From the NCBI GenBank assembly GCA_036821485.1, contig DAISJM010000014.1:5334-69333 (forward strand): 64,000 nucleotides of DNA. Direction: 5' to 3'. Source of the stretch: DAISJM01 sp036821485 (lineage in GTDB: Bacteria > Verrucomicrobiota > Kiritimatiellia > CAIQIC01 > JAGNIJ01). Positions 1 to 8,935 of the stretch are shown in pieces. The notes under the pieces are model-generated. The model was not told the DNA's origin and ran no database searches. It saw only the letters and a program-made list of their open reading frames with translations. How positions within the stretch are numbered: the stretch's first letter is position 1; each line of letters begins with the position of its first letter. A program made the position numbers and the translations under genes.

Positions 1-382
1 GCAACACGCGAAAGACATCGCCATTCACCACGGTCAATTCCGGCCGTGCCGGACGCATGCTCATGGCGTGACGATACACGCGCCCATCGAGCTCAATCGC
101 CGTCACGCGCAGCCGAAGGCCGCGACGGGCAGCGGCGCGGAGCAGCCACGTGGAGATATCCAGGCCGCCCGCACCCATATCGACCAAGTGATACTCGCGG
201 CCCGGGTCCTGCAACATGTCCTGCAGCACCCACCGGTCGAGCACCGCGCGGTAGCGGCTGAAGAGCGAGTTGATAATCCGAAACTGGTCGATCGTGCGCA
301 GCAACATCGTTTCGTCGCAATCCGGCGCGTCCATAAGCTCGGGACCCGGCGCCCTGCAACGGAGATCCGACGCGAGACTCAT
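1..382 (-). CDS. Class I SAM-dependent methyltransferase, C-terminus cut by window edge
   Basis: About 127 N-terminal residues are visible before the frame leaves the window. Residues 67-77 read VDMGAGGLDIS, a glycine-rich motif I of the Rossmann methyltransferase fold; AIELD (95-99) fits the acidic end of strand 2 and NGDVF (120-124) the next motif. The ATG overlaps the TGA of the upstream UbiE-like gene (ATGA), so the two are probably translationally coupled. Substrate cannot be told. Its company (FAD monooxygenase, UbiE-like enzyme) suggests tailoring of a quinone, polyketide or other small aromatic molecule; that is inference. Confidence 0.75.
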   Translation of the reverse strand, partial: MSLASDLRCRAPGPELMDAPDCDETMLLRTIDQFRIINSLFSRYRAVLDRWVLQDMLQDPGREYHLVDMGAGGLDISTWLLRAAARRGLRLRVTAIELDGRVYRHAMSMRPARPELTVVNGDVFRVL

Positions 383-1128
383 CTCCCGGCCTCTGTGATC
401 TTCCGCGCGACGATAATCTCCACCATGCCGAAGAACGGTCGTCGCGTGTGCTCCAGTCGAAAGCCCTGTCGGCGAAAAAGTTCGTGAAGCTGCGCCTCGG
501 GCGGGTAACGCATCAGGCTCTCGGCAATGTAGCCGTACACGTGCGGATCGCCGTGAAAGAGATAACCCCAGAATCCTCCCCACATCTTGATGAGGAAGAA
601 ATGCAGACCGGCCAGGACCTTGCTGTCGGGCCGACGGAAATCGAGAAATGCCGCCACGCCATCCAACTTCAACACGCGATTTGCCTCGGCAAGGAAAACA
701 GCAAGGTCCGGCGCATTGCGCAATGCGTAGCCGCCGGTGAGCACGTCGACCGTCCCGTCGGCCGCTTCAAGACGGCTCATGTCGCCTTTCACAAACCTGA
801 CGTTTGCTGTCGCAAGCCGCGCGCGCGCGCGTTCGAGCATCGACTCCGTGAGGTCCACGCCGGTGATGTCTGCCTCTGCATAACGCTCACGCAAAAGCCG
901 CACGAAATCACCCGTGCCGCAGGCCACATCAACACAACGCGGGGACGGGAGCTTCGGCAGAAGACTCACCAGTTTCCGCTTCCAGAACCCGTCGCAGCCG
1001 AACGAGAGCAGGCGCGTGATGAGGTCGTAGCGTGGAGCGACCTCGGTGAAAAGCCGCTCGTTATAGTCGCGCTTGGCCGCAGGTGAATTGAGTTCGCCAT
1101 CCAACCGCAGCGAGGGTTTTGCGCTCAT
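379..1128 (-). CDS. ubiE: UbiE/MenG-like C-methyltransferase
   Basis: 249 residues, the usual size of UbiE/MenG, which use SAM to C-methylate the ring of demethylmenaquinone or a ubiquinone precursor. Motif I is CVDVACGTGDF (65-75), followed by ITGVDLTESML, GDMSRLEAADGTVDVLTGGYALRN and a RVLKLDG motif, all in family order. The ATG at 1128 was chosen because it lies 8 bp after the stop of the monooxygenase; a longer frame would run back into that gene. It overlaps the next methyltransferase by ATGA. Given the neighbours, it may be a pathway-specific paralogue acting on another aromatic substrate rather than the housekeeping menaquinone enzyme. Confidence 0.8.
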   Translation of the reverse strand: MSAKPSLRLDGELNSPAAKRDYNERLFTEVAPRYDLITRLLSFGCDGFWKRKLVSLLPKLPSPRCVDVACGTGDFVRLLRERYAEADITGVDLTESMLERARARLATANVRFVKGDMSRLEAADGTVDVLTGGYALRNAPDLAVFLAEANRVLKLDGVAAFLDFRRPDSKVLAGLHFFLIKMWGGFWGYLFHGDPHVYGYIAESLMRYPPEAQLHELFRRQGFRLEHTRRPFFGMVEIIVARKITEAGR

Positions 1129-1136
1129 TGCGATTT

Positions 1137-2342
1137 CTATGCCTCCACCGGCGCGAAGCCCGGCACATGATCGAGCGAGTTGAAAGGAATCGTGAGCATC
1201 GCAAAATACGCCGGCAGCGCATGGCACAGCGGTGGCTTGAGCAGCACATGGCGGATCGCCGCATCGCGCATCGCGGTCACCCATCGGCCGCGGCGGGTAC
1301 CCAGCCACATCCCGCGCGCGGCGCGGGCCGAAGCCACCTTGAAGGCATGACGCCGAAAGCGGTCGTAGTCCCGCAGCACATCTTCCCCCGCCTCACTCGT
1401 ACTGCACAACAGGACCAGCGCATGGGCCAGAAATTCGGCATCGGCAAAACCCGTGTTCATGCCCTGCCCGCCAATCGGACTCATCACGTGTGCGGCGTCG
1501 CCGCAGAGCGCCACGCGGCCCCGGTAGTAGTGTCGCGCCAGCGAACGCCGCACGCGAAACGGCGTCTGAAAGAGTTTCGCCGATCCCGCCAGATCGATTC
1601 CTGCGCGTTCGTGAACCATTCGCTCCAGATAGCCCTCCGGCGCGTTGTCCATGAACTGCTCTGTGAGAATCACCCAGCGCCGCCGCCCGCCGGGAAGAGG
1701 AAAGGCCTCCACCGAACCTGTTGCCGTGAAGAAGAGATGCGCCGAATCGCCCATGCCACTTCGGTCGTCGAAATCGGCCATCAGAAAACTGAGGCCGTAG
1801 TCCTTGTCGACAGACGGAATACCCGCAAGACTACGGATCGGTCCCCGATGACCATCGCACGCGGCCAGGTAACGTGCCTCCACCTTGGTCTCGGCTCCCC
1901 CTTCGCGGAACGTCACGCCAACTCCGGACGAGCCCTCCTCCATCCCCGTCACCTCGGCACCGCGACGAAAGGTTACGCGGGGACATCGCTCCACGGCGTC
2001 TTCGAGCAGGGCCATCGTCGCCGACTGCGGCACGGCCAGAATGAATGGATAATCGCCGGGCAACGCGTTGAACCCGACCCGGCCGAGTTCGCCCGCGCCG
2101 CCATGGACAACGGCTTCGGTAATGCGCACACCCCGCTGCACGAGCAGGCGATCGAGTTCGAGACGGCGAAGAATGCGAAGCGATGGCGGTGTGACACCGA
2201 TCGCCATGGAGGCATCCGGGCGTTGCGCCCTCTTCTCCAGCAGCAGAACGTGCAGATTCTGCCGGCCCAGCAGCCCCGCCAGCAACAGACCCACCGGCCC
2301 TCCGCCCGCCACGATGACGTCGTATCTTGAATCCGTCTTCAC
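1137..2342 (-). CDS. FAD-dependent monooxygenase (PHBH-type fold)
   Basis: 401 residues with the N-terminal FAD-binding Rossmann motif VIVAGGGPVGLLLAG (about 10-24), the mid-protein ACDGHRGPIRSLAGI block (DG motif) and the C-terminal ALCGDAAHVMSPIGGQGMN block that binds FAD ribityl phosphate. These three define the class A flavin monooxygenases that hydroxylate aromatic or quinone-like substrates with NAD(P)H and oxygen. The start is GTG with only a weak AAGGA element 11 bp upstream. It is the first of three co-directional genes ending at the left edge (UbiE-like, methyltransferase), an arrangement that recalls tailoring operons of small aromatic metabolites. Confidence 0.85.
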   Translation of the reverse strand: MKTDSRYDVIVAGGGPVGLLLAGLLGRQNLHVLLLEKRAQRPDASMAIGVTPPSLRILRRLELDRLLVQRGVRITEAVVHGGAGELGRVGFNALPGDYPFILAVPQSATMALLEDAVERCPRVTFRRGAEVTGMEEGSSGVGVTFREGGAETKVEARYLAACDGHRGPIRSLAGIPSVDKDYGLSFLMADFDDRSGMGDSAHLFFTATGSVEAFPLPGGRRRWVILTEQFMDNAPEGYLERMVHERAGIDLAGSAKLFQTPFRVRRSLARHYYRGRVALCGDAAHVMSPIGGQGMNTGFADAEFLAHALVLLCSTSEAGEDVLRDYDRFRRHAFKVASARAARGMWLGTRRGRWVTAMRDAAIRHVLLKPPLCHALPAYFAMLTIPFNSLDHVPGFAPVEA

Positions 2343-2418
2343 GAATCAGCGCATCCTTGGTTCGCCCGGAACATCTGCAACGATATCCCATGCCGCAGGG
2401 GATGCAAGCGCACGGCTG

Positions 2419-4554
2419 CTAGCGGACTTCCATCCGGTAGTACCCGCTTGCCGCGGACACCGAATCGGTGAAGACAATCGGCGAGGTCACGCACGCGGCA
2501 TTGCTGAGAATGCAAACGAAGTTCTCCATGAGATTCGTCGTACGGTAGACCGAGTAGCGTGTATCGAAGAATCCCTGCCCGGAGAACGAGAAGCCATTTC
2601 CAGACGCGGCCGCCGAGCCTGTCTCCACGGCAAACAACTGTTCCTGCGCGTCCACGCCGACCGCCGCGCGACTCCACGTCACCAACCCCTGTGCATCCAG
2701 ATCGCTGTTCTCTGCGCCAATGCACCAATAGCCGTAGCACAGCGACTCGCCGAGTTCATGCAGCCCCTCGGCTGAGCCGGCGTTTGTGGTCCACATCACC
2801 GGCAATCCGGCCGAGTCATTCAAGCCCACGTCGTAATCCGTCAACCCCAGTTCCATGCGCACTTCCAAGCCGCCGGCCGCCAACCGCGATGTCACCGACG
2901 TCACCGCACCCTCGAACACGCGTCCACCGATTTCACCCGGATCGTTGGTTTTCGCGTACAACGTGAACGTCAGGGTGTCGTCCGCGGAATCGTAATTGCC
3001 CTGCAGCATCATCGCGGCGGGGGCCATACGCTCGACGTTGGTTTCCGATGAGAGCCAGCAGAGCACGCGCACATCCTCGCCCGCCCGCGCCACGCTGACC
3101 GTCACGCTGTTCAGCCACGCGGAGAAGACGTAGCGCTCGCCGCGCTCGTTGCGATGAACCGGCGCCGCGGTCGCATACCCGGCCACGCCGCCGTTCACGC
3201 TGGGCAGGATGGACAGGCAACCGTTCGTTTCGGTTATGACCGCCGATGCTTCGTCGCCGCCCAGCACGACCCACTGATTGCTGAGCACCCCGTCCTCAAA
3301 GTCGTCGGCAAGAATGAATCCGTCGAATGGAATGAACTCGAAATCGCGAATGATCATCTCGACGCGCTGGGTGTCCACCGGCGCGTTCGTGTAAAAGAGC
3401 CACAGGTTCATGTACGCCACTTCGTTGGTCTCGATCGGGATGCCGCGTCCCTCGAACCGCCAACCCGCAAGGTAGTGATTCGTGGACTCCGGCTCCGGCG
3501 TGTGCCCGTAATAGCTCGCCCAGTCGATGCGGTCCGGCCGCCACACAAACCGATGCGTGGTCACATCGTTCGTGGTCTCCAGCGGGTGCGAGTAGCTGTT
3601 GCCGGGAATCGTGTAGGGCTGAACCGTGTAGACCAGGCAGTTCGTCTGTGTGCCCGGAAAGGCGTGACTGACCTCGATATCCACCTCGATCTGATTCGTG
3701 TTGAATACGGACTCCTGCGCGTAGTTGAAGAGCCCCACCACGAGGTTGGAGTCGATCTGCTCCAGCTTGTTGCCGACATACCAACGATATTCGCCAAAGC
3801 CCAGATGCTGCGTTCCCTCGATGAACGGGCAATGCCACACGCCGCCGATTCGCTCAAGCTTCATGTGCAGCCAGCCGTTGGCATCCACGGACACGCAGTT
3901 GCTGGAATAATAGTTCTCGCCCGGCGACGACGGCTGATCGAGCACCATCCAGTCGCGGTCCGCGAACCGGATCATGTTCGTCGCCGCCAGATAGAGTTCC
4001 GCATCATCAAACCACACGGCGCTGTTCTCGCAGGCAGGTTGAACGAATACCGGGGCCAGACGAACCATGGTCGTGTTCCGAGTCGCCCGTCCCCGCACAA
4101 CCAAGCGTATCCACTGCTGGGTAGGTGTTGCTGATGTTATCTTCACCGGGGATGACCCGCTGAAGATTACTTGTGTTGCCGCATTGAGGAACTCCAGGTT
4201 CACGGCGCCAAGGGCGCTGCCTTGCAGGTTTGAATTTGCCATCGCCCAAATAGCGCCTTCCCAAAGCTGCCCTTCCGTAGTCGGGATATCCTGACAAACC
4301 CCAGAGACGTTGACAGTTCCCACGGGCCAACAGTCACCCCACATCAGCAACGCATAACTACCGCTTCTCGCGTTTGCCGCGTATCGATGGGCCTCCTCAA
4401 AACGAAACCAATTGGACACCACCAAATCCCCGTCTCCATACTCAAACCCCGGGTTCACCAGCACATTAGAATACAGGCCGGCCGGGGCGGACGCGCACGG
4501 CAACAACACGCCCGCAAGAAGAAGCAGCAGGGAGGCAACAACTGTGAATTTCAT
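2419..4554 (-). CDS. Secreted GH16-fold glycan-active protein
   Basis: 711 residues. An N-terminal signal peptide (MKFTVVASLLLLLAGVLLP, cleavage near CASA) is followed by a NPGFEYGD start typical of carbohydrate-binding beta-sandwich modules (about 30-200). The middle (about 200-410) looks like a GH16 jelly roll: E290-V-D292-I-E294 matches the ExDxE catalytic signature of GH16 (nucleophile, helper Asp, acid/base), with many Trp/Tyr around it and a THRFVWRPDRIDW strand further on. A second beta-rich module follows (about 420-630), and the last 70 residues end in YSVYRTTNL...YYRMEVR, resembling the end of other secreted proteins here. Likely an extracellular beta-glucan or galactan hydrolase; the GH16 call rests on one motif and fold-like context. 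Confidence 0.65.
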   Translation of the reverse strand: MKFTVVASLLLLLAGVLLPCASAPAGLYSNVLVNPGFEYGDGDLVVSNWFRFEEAHRYAANARSGSYALLMWGDCWPVGTVNVSGVCQDIPTTEGQLWEGAIWAMANSNLQGSALGAVNLEFLNAATQVIFSGSSPVKITSATPTQQWIRLVVRGRATRNTTMVRLAPVFVQPACENSAVWFDDAELYLAATNMIRFADRDWMVLDQPSSPGENYYSSNCVSVDANGWLHMKLERIGGVWHCPFIEGTQHLGFGEYRWYVGNKLEQIDSNLVVGLFNYAQESVFNTNQIEVDIEVSHAFPGTQTNCLVYTVQPYTIPGNSYSHPLETTNDVTTHRFVWRPDRIDWASYYGHTPEPESTNHYLAGWRFEGRGIPIETNEVAYMNLWLFYTNAPVDTQRVEMIIRDFEFIPFDGFILADDFEDGVLSNQWVVLGGDEASAVITETNGCLSILPSVNGGVAGYATAAPVHRNERGERYVFSAWLNSVTVSVARAGEDVRVLCWLSSETNVERMAPAAMMLQGNYDSADDTLTFTLYAKTNDPGEIGGRVFEGAVTSVTSRLAAGGLEVRMELGLTDYDVGLNDSAGLPVMWTTNAGSAEGLHELGESLCYGYWCIGAENSDLDAQGLVTWSRAAVGVDAQEQLFAVETGSAAASGNGFSFSGQGFFDTRYSVYRTTNLMENFVCILSNAACVTSPIVFTDSVSAASGYYRMEVR

Positions 4555-4716
4555 CGTTACACCATGGCGTATCGAAGAATGACCAACACTCAGATCATGT
4601 CCACCCGGCGGATGCTATACTTCCTCCCGGGTACTGCACAATCACATTGAAAGATGTCGCGCGTCCGCCCTGAACGCTTCGTGCCACCGCGCGGTCTATA
4701 TCTGGAGAGGGTTACC

Positions 4717-5274
4717 ATGAAGGACGTTACACACCTATCCATAGAGCAAAAGGGCCTTATCCTGCTTCTCTGCACCATCCTGTCCCTGACCATCGATTGG
4801 GTGGACTGGGCCACCGGCGAGAAGTTCGAACTGTTCGCGTTCTATTTCATCCCCGTCGTTGCCGCCGCATGGTATGCCGGCCGCCGGGCGGGAATCCTGC
4901 TGGCGTTTGTGTCGGCCGCCGCATGGTTCCAATCCGATTTTCTGTCACAAAGCGCGTACTCCATGCCAATCGGCGCGTGGGACACCCTGATGCGGTTGAC
5001 CGCGTTCGTCGCGCTGGCCCTCGCGATGTCCCGTATCCGCGACGATCTGCTGCATGAGGCTGACCTGAATGAAAAGCTCACGGCGGCAATGGCCGAGATC
5101 AAACAGCTCTCCGGCATTCTCCCCATGTGTACGTTTTGCCGGAAGATACGTGACGCGGATAACCACTGGATATCGCTCGAACGATACATCTCCGATCATT
5201 CGGACGCGCAGATCAGCCACGGCATGTGCCCGGTCTGCTACCGCAAACACTACGGCGATCCAAACGGCACCTGA
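4717..5274 (+). CDS. Integral membrane protein with C-terminal CxxC...CPxC sensor-type tail
   Basis: About 185 residues. The first 110 hold four likely membrane helices (LILLLCTILSLTIDW, LFAFYFIPVVAAAWYAG, AGILLAFVSAAAWF, LMRLTAFVALALAM), like the membrane-embedded part of DUF4118/MASE-type sensors. A short coiled segment (LLHEADLNEKLTAAMAEIKQ) leads to a tail with CTFCRKIRD, W, ERYISDHS, HGMCPVCYRKHY. This tail is known at the C-terminus of many PAS/GAF or response-regulator proteins and its four cysteines look metal-binding. No kinase, cyclase or other output domain is present. The ATG at 4717 has GGAGAGG 6 bp upstream; an upstream in-frame start at 4654 lacks one. The gene abuts rsmE tail-to-tail. 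Confidence 0.7.
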   Translation: MKDVTHLSIEQKGLILLLCTILSLTIDWVDWATGEKFELFAFYFIPVVAAAWYAGRRAGILLAFVSAAAWFQSDFLSQSAYSMPIGAWDTLMRLTAFVALALAMSRIRDDLLHEADLNEKLTAAMAEIKQLSGILPMCTFCRKIRDADNHWISLERYISDHSDAQISHGMCPVCYRKHYGDPNGT

Positions 5275-6033
5275 TCACGCGGGTTCGCGCAACCCCAGCA
5301 CGCACTCGTGAACCAGCGAGAGCAGCGCGATACAGGCTGTGTCGCTGCGCAGCGTGCGTGCCCCCATCGATACCTGCGTGAAGCCATGCTCCATCAGGAG
5401 GCGCCTCTCGAAATCCGTCCACCCACCCTCCGGCCCCACGGCCAGCAGCACGCGTTCCGAATCGGCTGATCGGGCCAAGTCCGAAAAACGTTGGCCGGCC
5501 GGCGAATCCGCCAGCAGCCGGCGTGATCCCGGACTCAACGTGGCCAACTCGTCTTCGACCAGTTTGCGGAATTGGCGATGAATCGTAACCCGGGGCAGGC
5601 GCGTATCCTGCGCTTGCTGCAGTCCCTCCAGCAGCAGCGGCCGATAGTGATCTTCACGCAGGACGTGCGTGTCAAAGTAGACGCGCTCCACCTTCCACGC
5701 ATTGGTCAGGATAATGCGGTCCACGCCCATGGCGGCAAGCTGCGCCCACAGACGGTTCATCACTTTCGGGCGCGGCAACGCCAGCAGAAGGTCCACGCGT
5801 GGCGCGGGCGGGGCTTCTTGATCCAGCACACACTGCAGCACGACCTGCGACTCCGACACGGTCTCGATCCGCGCCAGACCCTGCGGCCCGTCGACCACCC
5901 CGCAGCGCACGCTGCCGCCGGGCGCGGCGCGAAGCACGTCGCGAAGATGCGCGGCCCGCTGGTCACTCAACACCACGCGGCCCTGCGCATCCACTTCGCC
6001 AGACTCAAGAAGAATCAGGTTCACGCTCCGCAT
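5275..6033 (-). CDS. rsmE: 16S rRNA (uracil-1498-N3)-methyltransferase RsmE
   Basis: 252 residues, normal for RsmE, a SPOUT-class enzyme that methylates U1498 in the decoding region of the small ribosomal subunit. The N-terminal PUA-like part (RAAHLRDVLRAAPGG) precedes the trefoil-knot domain with the family signatures LLAVGPEGGWTDFE and MGARTLRSDTACIALLSL. The ATG at 6033 gives the standard N-terminus MRSVNLILL; a GTG at 6048 is also in frame. Its stop codon directly follows that of the convergent membrane-protein gene. Confidence 0.92.
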   Translation of the reverse strand: MRSVNLILLESGEVDAQGRVVLSDQRAAHLRDVLRAAPGGSVRCGVVDGPQGLARIETVSESQVVLQCVLDQEAPPAPRVDLLLALPRPKVMNRLWAQLAAMGVDRIILTNAWKVERVYFDTHVLREDHYRPLLLEGLQQAQDTRLPRVTIHRQFRKLVEDELATLSPGSRRLLADSPAGQRFSDLARSADSERVLLAVGPEGGWTDFERRLLMEHGFTQVSMGARTLRSDTACIALLSLVHECVLGLREPA

Positions 6034-6111
6034 GGTAGCCCAGCCCACAGTTGGAGTCGACAGGCACGGCCTGCTTTCCTAGGATAGCGGGGAGGTTCTG
6101 GGGAGGGGGGG

Positions 6112-8037
6112 ATGGTGAGGCGCTCGGGGTGGTGGAAGAAACCTTTGCTGTCGGTGGCAGCCGTGACGATCGTCTTGGCTGCACTGGAAGCCGGGCTGCG
6201 CGTGGCGGGGTTCAGGCAGCCGCCGCGCATCCGGTCTCTCAACACGCCGGCCGTCGCCGGGTTCGAAGGCACGATGCAGTTCCTCCTCCGCACCCAACTC
6301 GACCCTCCCGGCTACATCTGGCGCAGCGAAACCAACACCACGTTCACCGATCGCTACGGCTTCCGAAAACCCGAACTCCCCATCAGGAAAGAGCCGGACA
6401 AGATACGCGTGGCTTTCCTTGGCGGATCCACCACCCAGGGCGGCTGTCGCCCCTACCCCGAGCGCGCGATCCGACTCCTCAACAGCGCACTCGGTACAAA
6501 TCGCTACGAAGCGCTCAACGTCGCCTGCTCGTCCTACTCCACCCACCAGAGTCTCATCGCCCTGCAGCGCTGGGTCCTCCCAAGGAAGCCCGACATCGTC
6601 GTCATCTATCACGGATGGAATGACTGCCATGTGGCTTGCGATGGCTTCGCCGATGCAGAGAAGGACTTCGCCGCCAATCACCCCCTTCTTCGCAACCCCT
6701 GCGTCCTTCGCCTGATGACCGCTTCCCGCCTCTTTGCCCTGTTGAGCCGCGTGGCCGCGCGTTTCGATGCGACCTGGCCACGGCCGCGCGTAAGCCCCGA
6801 CGAGTTTCGCCGCAACCTCGAAGCCATGGTCGACCTGTGCCGGAAGCAGAACATCCGCGTTATCATCATCGGCAAACCCATCTCGCGAACCCGGCCCGTC
6901 CCCGAGTTGGGCGCTCCAAGTTTCCAGGCCTTCCGGTCCATGATCAGTGCGACCAATAGCGACGCCCTCTACGAGGGCCTGCACAGAATCTACTCCACCA
7001 TCCAGCGCGAGGTTGCCGTGGAACGGAACGTGATGTTCTGCGACGCGGAGAAGTTTCTCGACGACCTGCAGGAGCGACAGGCGAAGGGCGACTTCGGACC
7101 CGACGTCCGCATCTTCTGCGGTGACGCCTGCCATCTGTGCGAATTTGCCGAGGAGCAACTCGCCTTTCTGGTGGCCATCGCCCTCTCCCCGGAAAACGTG
7201 AACACCATCACCACGTACGCGAACGGTCCTGTTCACCAGGAGTTCCTGGCACGCGAGTTCCTGAAGGATACCCTGCCGTTCGAGGCCTACTACCACGCAC
7301 AGATTGCACTCCAGCAGGCCTCCGCCGACCACAAGGAGGCCCTCGAACAGCTTGCCCGCGAAGCGCAACAGCAATTCGAATTCGCTTCGCTGTTCCGCGA
7401 TGGCCGATGGGGCGGCGCGAATGAAGATTTCATGGTGAAACTCCAGAAGCTGATACGCTGCCTGATCCTCAATCCGCAGGACACCGGCACCCGCTATCAA
7501 GTCGCAAGCCTGTGCCACTATAACGGACTGGACCGGGAAGCCGGCCTGTATGCGGGCCTTGTGCCGCCCCCCGTGGAACCACGCACCATGCTGAACGACG
7601 GCAGCGTCTACTCCGTCTCGACATCCCCCGACACACTGGATGACGCCGCCTTCGCCATCACGCATCCGACCAACATCGTCGCGCTCGCCATGCTCGTGGT
7701 CATCCATGCACCGGACGGATGCACCTCCATCCGCGACGTTTCCGTGGCCGCCACGGATGACGATCTGAACAACAACCCCAACTGGCACATGATCCGCTCG
7801 CGCATTTTGCCCACCACACCCGGAGCAGCCGGCCCGCCGTTCGACGCCATGATCACCATCCCACCGTCCAAGGACATGGATGTCATCACCATCCAATTCG
7901 ACCCGACCGACAAGGATATGGCGCGGCCCTACAAGACGTGGGGGTTGCTGTGCCTTTCCAAGAGCCGCGGGTACCAACGCAACTACTGCACGAACAACGT
8001 GATCGCCATTCGCGAGTTGTTCATTTCTTCGCCGTGA
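6112..8037 (+). CDS. Membrane-anchored SGNH/GDSL-family hydrolase
   Basis: 641 residues. One N-terminal membrane helix (LLSVAAVTIVLAALEAGLRV) anchors the protein, the rest facing outward. SGNH blocks are visible: FLGGSTTQGG (block I, catalytic Ser near 106), YHGWND (Asn near 171) and DACHL (Asp/His block near 337). This superfamily includes esterases and O-acetyl-transferring or deacetylating enzymes acting on cell-surface or secreted polymers. Residues after about 380 do not recall a known domain, apart from a beta-rich end. The frame overlaps larE tail-to-tail by 17 bp. Substrate unknown. Confidence 0.7.
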   Translation: MVRRSGWWKKPLLSVAAVTIVLAALEAGLRVAGFRQPPRIRSLNTPAVAGFEGTMQFLLRTQLDPPGYIWRSETNTTFTDRYGFRKPELPIRKEPDKIRVAFLGGSTTQGGCRPYPERAIRLLNSALGTNRYEALNVACSSYSTHQSLIALQRWVLPRKPDIVVIYHGWNDCHVACDGFADAEKDFAANHPLLRNPCVLRLMTASRLFALLSRVAARFDATWPRPRVSPDEFRRNLEAMVDLCRKQNIRVIIIGKPISRTRPVPELGAPSFQAFRSMISATNSDALYEGLHRIYSTIQREVAVERNVMFCDAEKFLDDLQERQAKGDFGPDVRIFCGDACHLCEFAEEQLAFLVAIALSPENVNTITTYANGPVHQEFLAREFLKDTLPFEAYYHAQIALQQASADHKEALEQLAREAQQQFEFASLFRDGRWGGANEDFMVKLQKLIRCLILNPQDTGTRYQVASLCHYNGLDREAGLYAGLVPPPVEPRTMLNDGSVYSVSTSPDTLDDAAFAITHPTNIVALAMLVVIHAPDGCTSIRDVSVAATDDDLNNNPNWHMIRSRILPTTPGAAGPPFDAMITIPPSKDMDVITIQFDPTDKDMARPYKTWGLLCLSKSRGYQRNYCTNNVIAIRELFISSP

Positions 8038-8845
8038 AACCCGGCGGCTGTTTCCCCGCGTCCAAAGCCTCGTTCATGCTGCCGGTGCGATAGCCCTGCA
8101 GGTCCAGCGTGACATACCGAAAGCCGCAGGCGCGCAACTGCTCGACAATCGCCACCCGCGTCCGCTCGCCGCACGCGCGGGGAATCTCCATCGTCGCAAG
8201 TTCAACACGCGCAATCTCCCCATGCGCGCGAACCCTCACCTGCGCGAACCCGAGCAGCTTCAACGCTTCCTCCGCACGCTCGATCGCGCCCAGCGCCGAT
8301 TCGGTAATCGCCGTGCCGTAGGGAATCCGCGAGGCCAGGCACGCCGACGCGGGCTTGTCCGCCGTGGGCAGCCCAAGCTTGCGCGATGCCGTGCGGATGT
8401 CGGCCTTGGTAAACCCGCATTCCTGCAGCGGACTGCGCACGCCCTTCTCGCGGGCCGCCGCGGAACCCGGCCGGTAATCGCCGCGGTCATCGACATTGTT
8501 CCCATCCACGATGCAGGCCAAACCCTCTTCCTTCGCGACTCTCTGCAGCAGACCAAACAGCTCGTTCTTGCAGTGATAGCAGCGATCCGCCTCGTTGCGG
8601 ACATACTCCGGAAGCGACAGCTCGTTGGACTCGACCACGCGGTGCCGTATGCCGATTTTGCGGGCGAGCTCCGCCGCAGCCGTCCGTTCGCTCACGGGAA
8701 TCGATGGCGAGTGAGCCGTCACCGCCAGCGCACGCGCGCCGAGTACACGCTGCGCCACCGCCGCAAGAAACGCACTGTCCACCCCGCCGCTGTATGCGAC
8801 CAGGACAGCCCCCATGTCCCGCAGCATCTCCTCCAGCGCTGTCAT
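8021..8845 (-). CDS. larE: LarE-type ATP-dependent sacrificial sulfur transferase
   Basis: 274 residues of the adenine-nucleotide alpha-hydrolase (PP-loop) superfamily: SGGVDS (19-24) binds pyrophosphate, and ACLASRIPYG carries the conserved cysteine (C169 here) whose sulfur is donated in characterised LarE during synthesis of the nickel-pincer cofactor of lactate racemase. A CYHCKNE motif near 90 is also a family feature. The ATG at 8845 is preferred because AAGGA lies 5 bp upstream; the in-frame ATG at 8863 falls in a simple repeat. No larA, larB or larC is visible, so its acceptor is uncertain. It ends the cysK-mnmA-larE set. Confidence 0.88.
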   Translation of the reverse strand: MTALEEMLRDMGAVLVAYSGGVDSAFLAAVAQRVLGARALAVTAHSPSIPVSERTAAAELARKIGIRHRVVESNELSLPEYVRNEADRCYHCKNELFGLLQRVAKEEGLACIVDGNNVDDRGDYRPGSAAAREKGVRSPLQECGFTKADIRTASRKLGLPTADKPASACLASRIPYGTAITESALGAIERAEEALKLLGFAQVRVRAHGEIARVELATMEIPRACGERTRVAIVEQLRACGFRYVTLDLQGYRTGSMNEALDAGKQPPGFTAKK

Positions 8846-8865
8846 TTTTCCTTCATCAACCATAG

Positions 8866-8935
8866 ACCATCAACCATTCCCCATGCTTCGCCTCTACCTG
8901 CCCATGAACCATCCAACCATCAACCATTCCCCACT
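8866..8935. repeat. Short interspersed simple repeat between mnmA and larE
   Basis: CATCAACCATTCCCCA occurs near 8868 and again near 8919, and the text between is also built of ACCAT and CCAT words. The second copy reaches the mnmA stop codon and the first lies at the alternative larE start, so both gene ends are affected. Its origin is unknown; similar word-like repeats occur elsewhere in the window. Confidence 0.6.
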
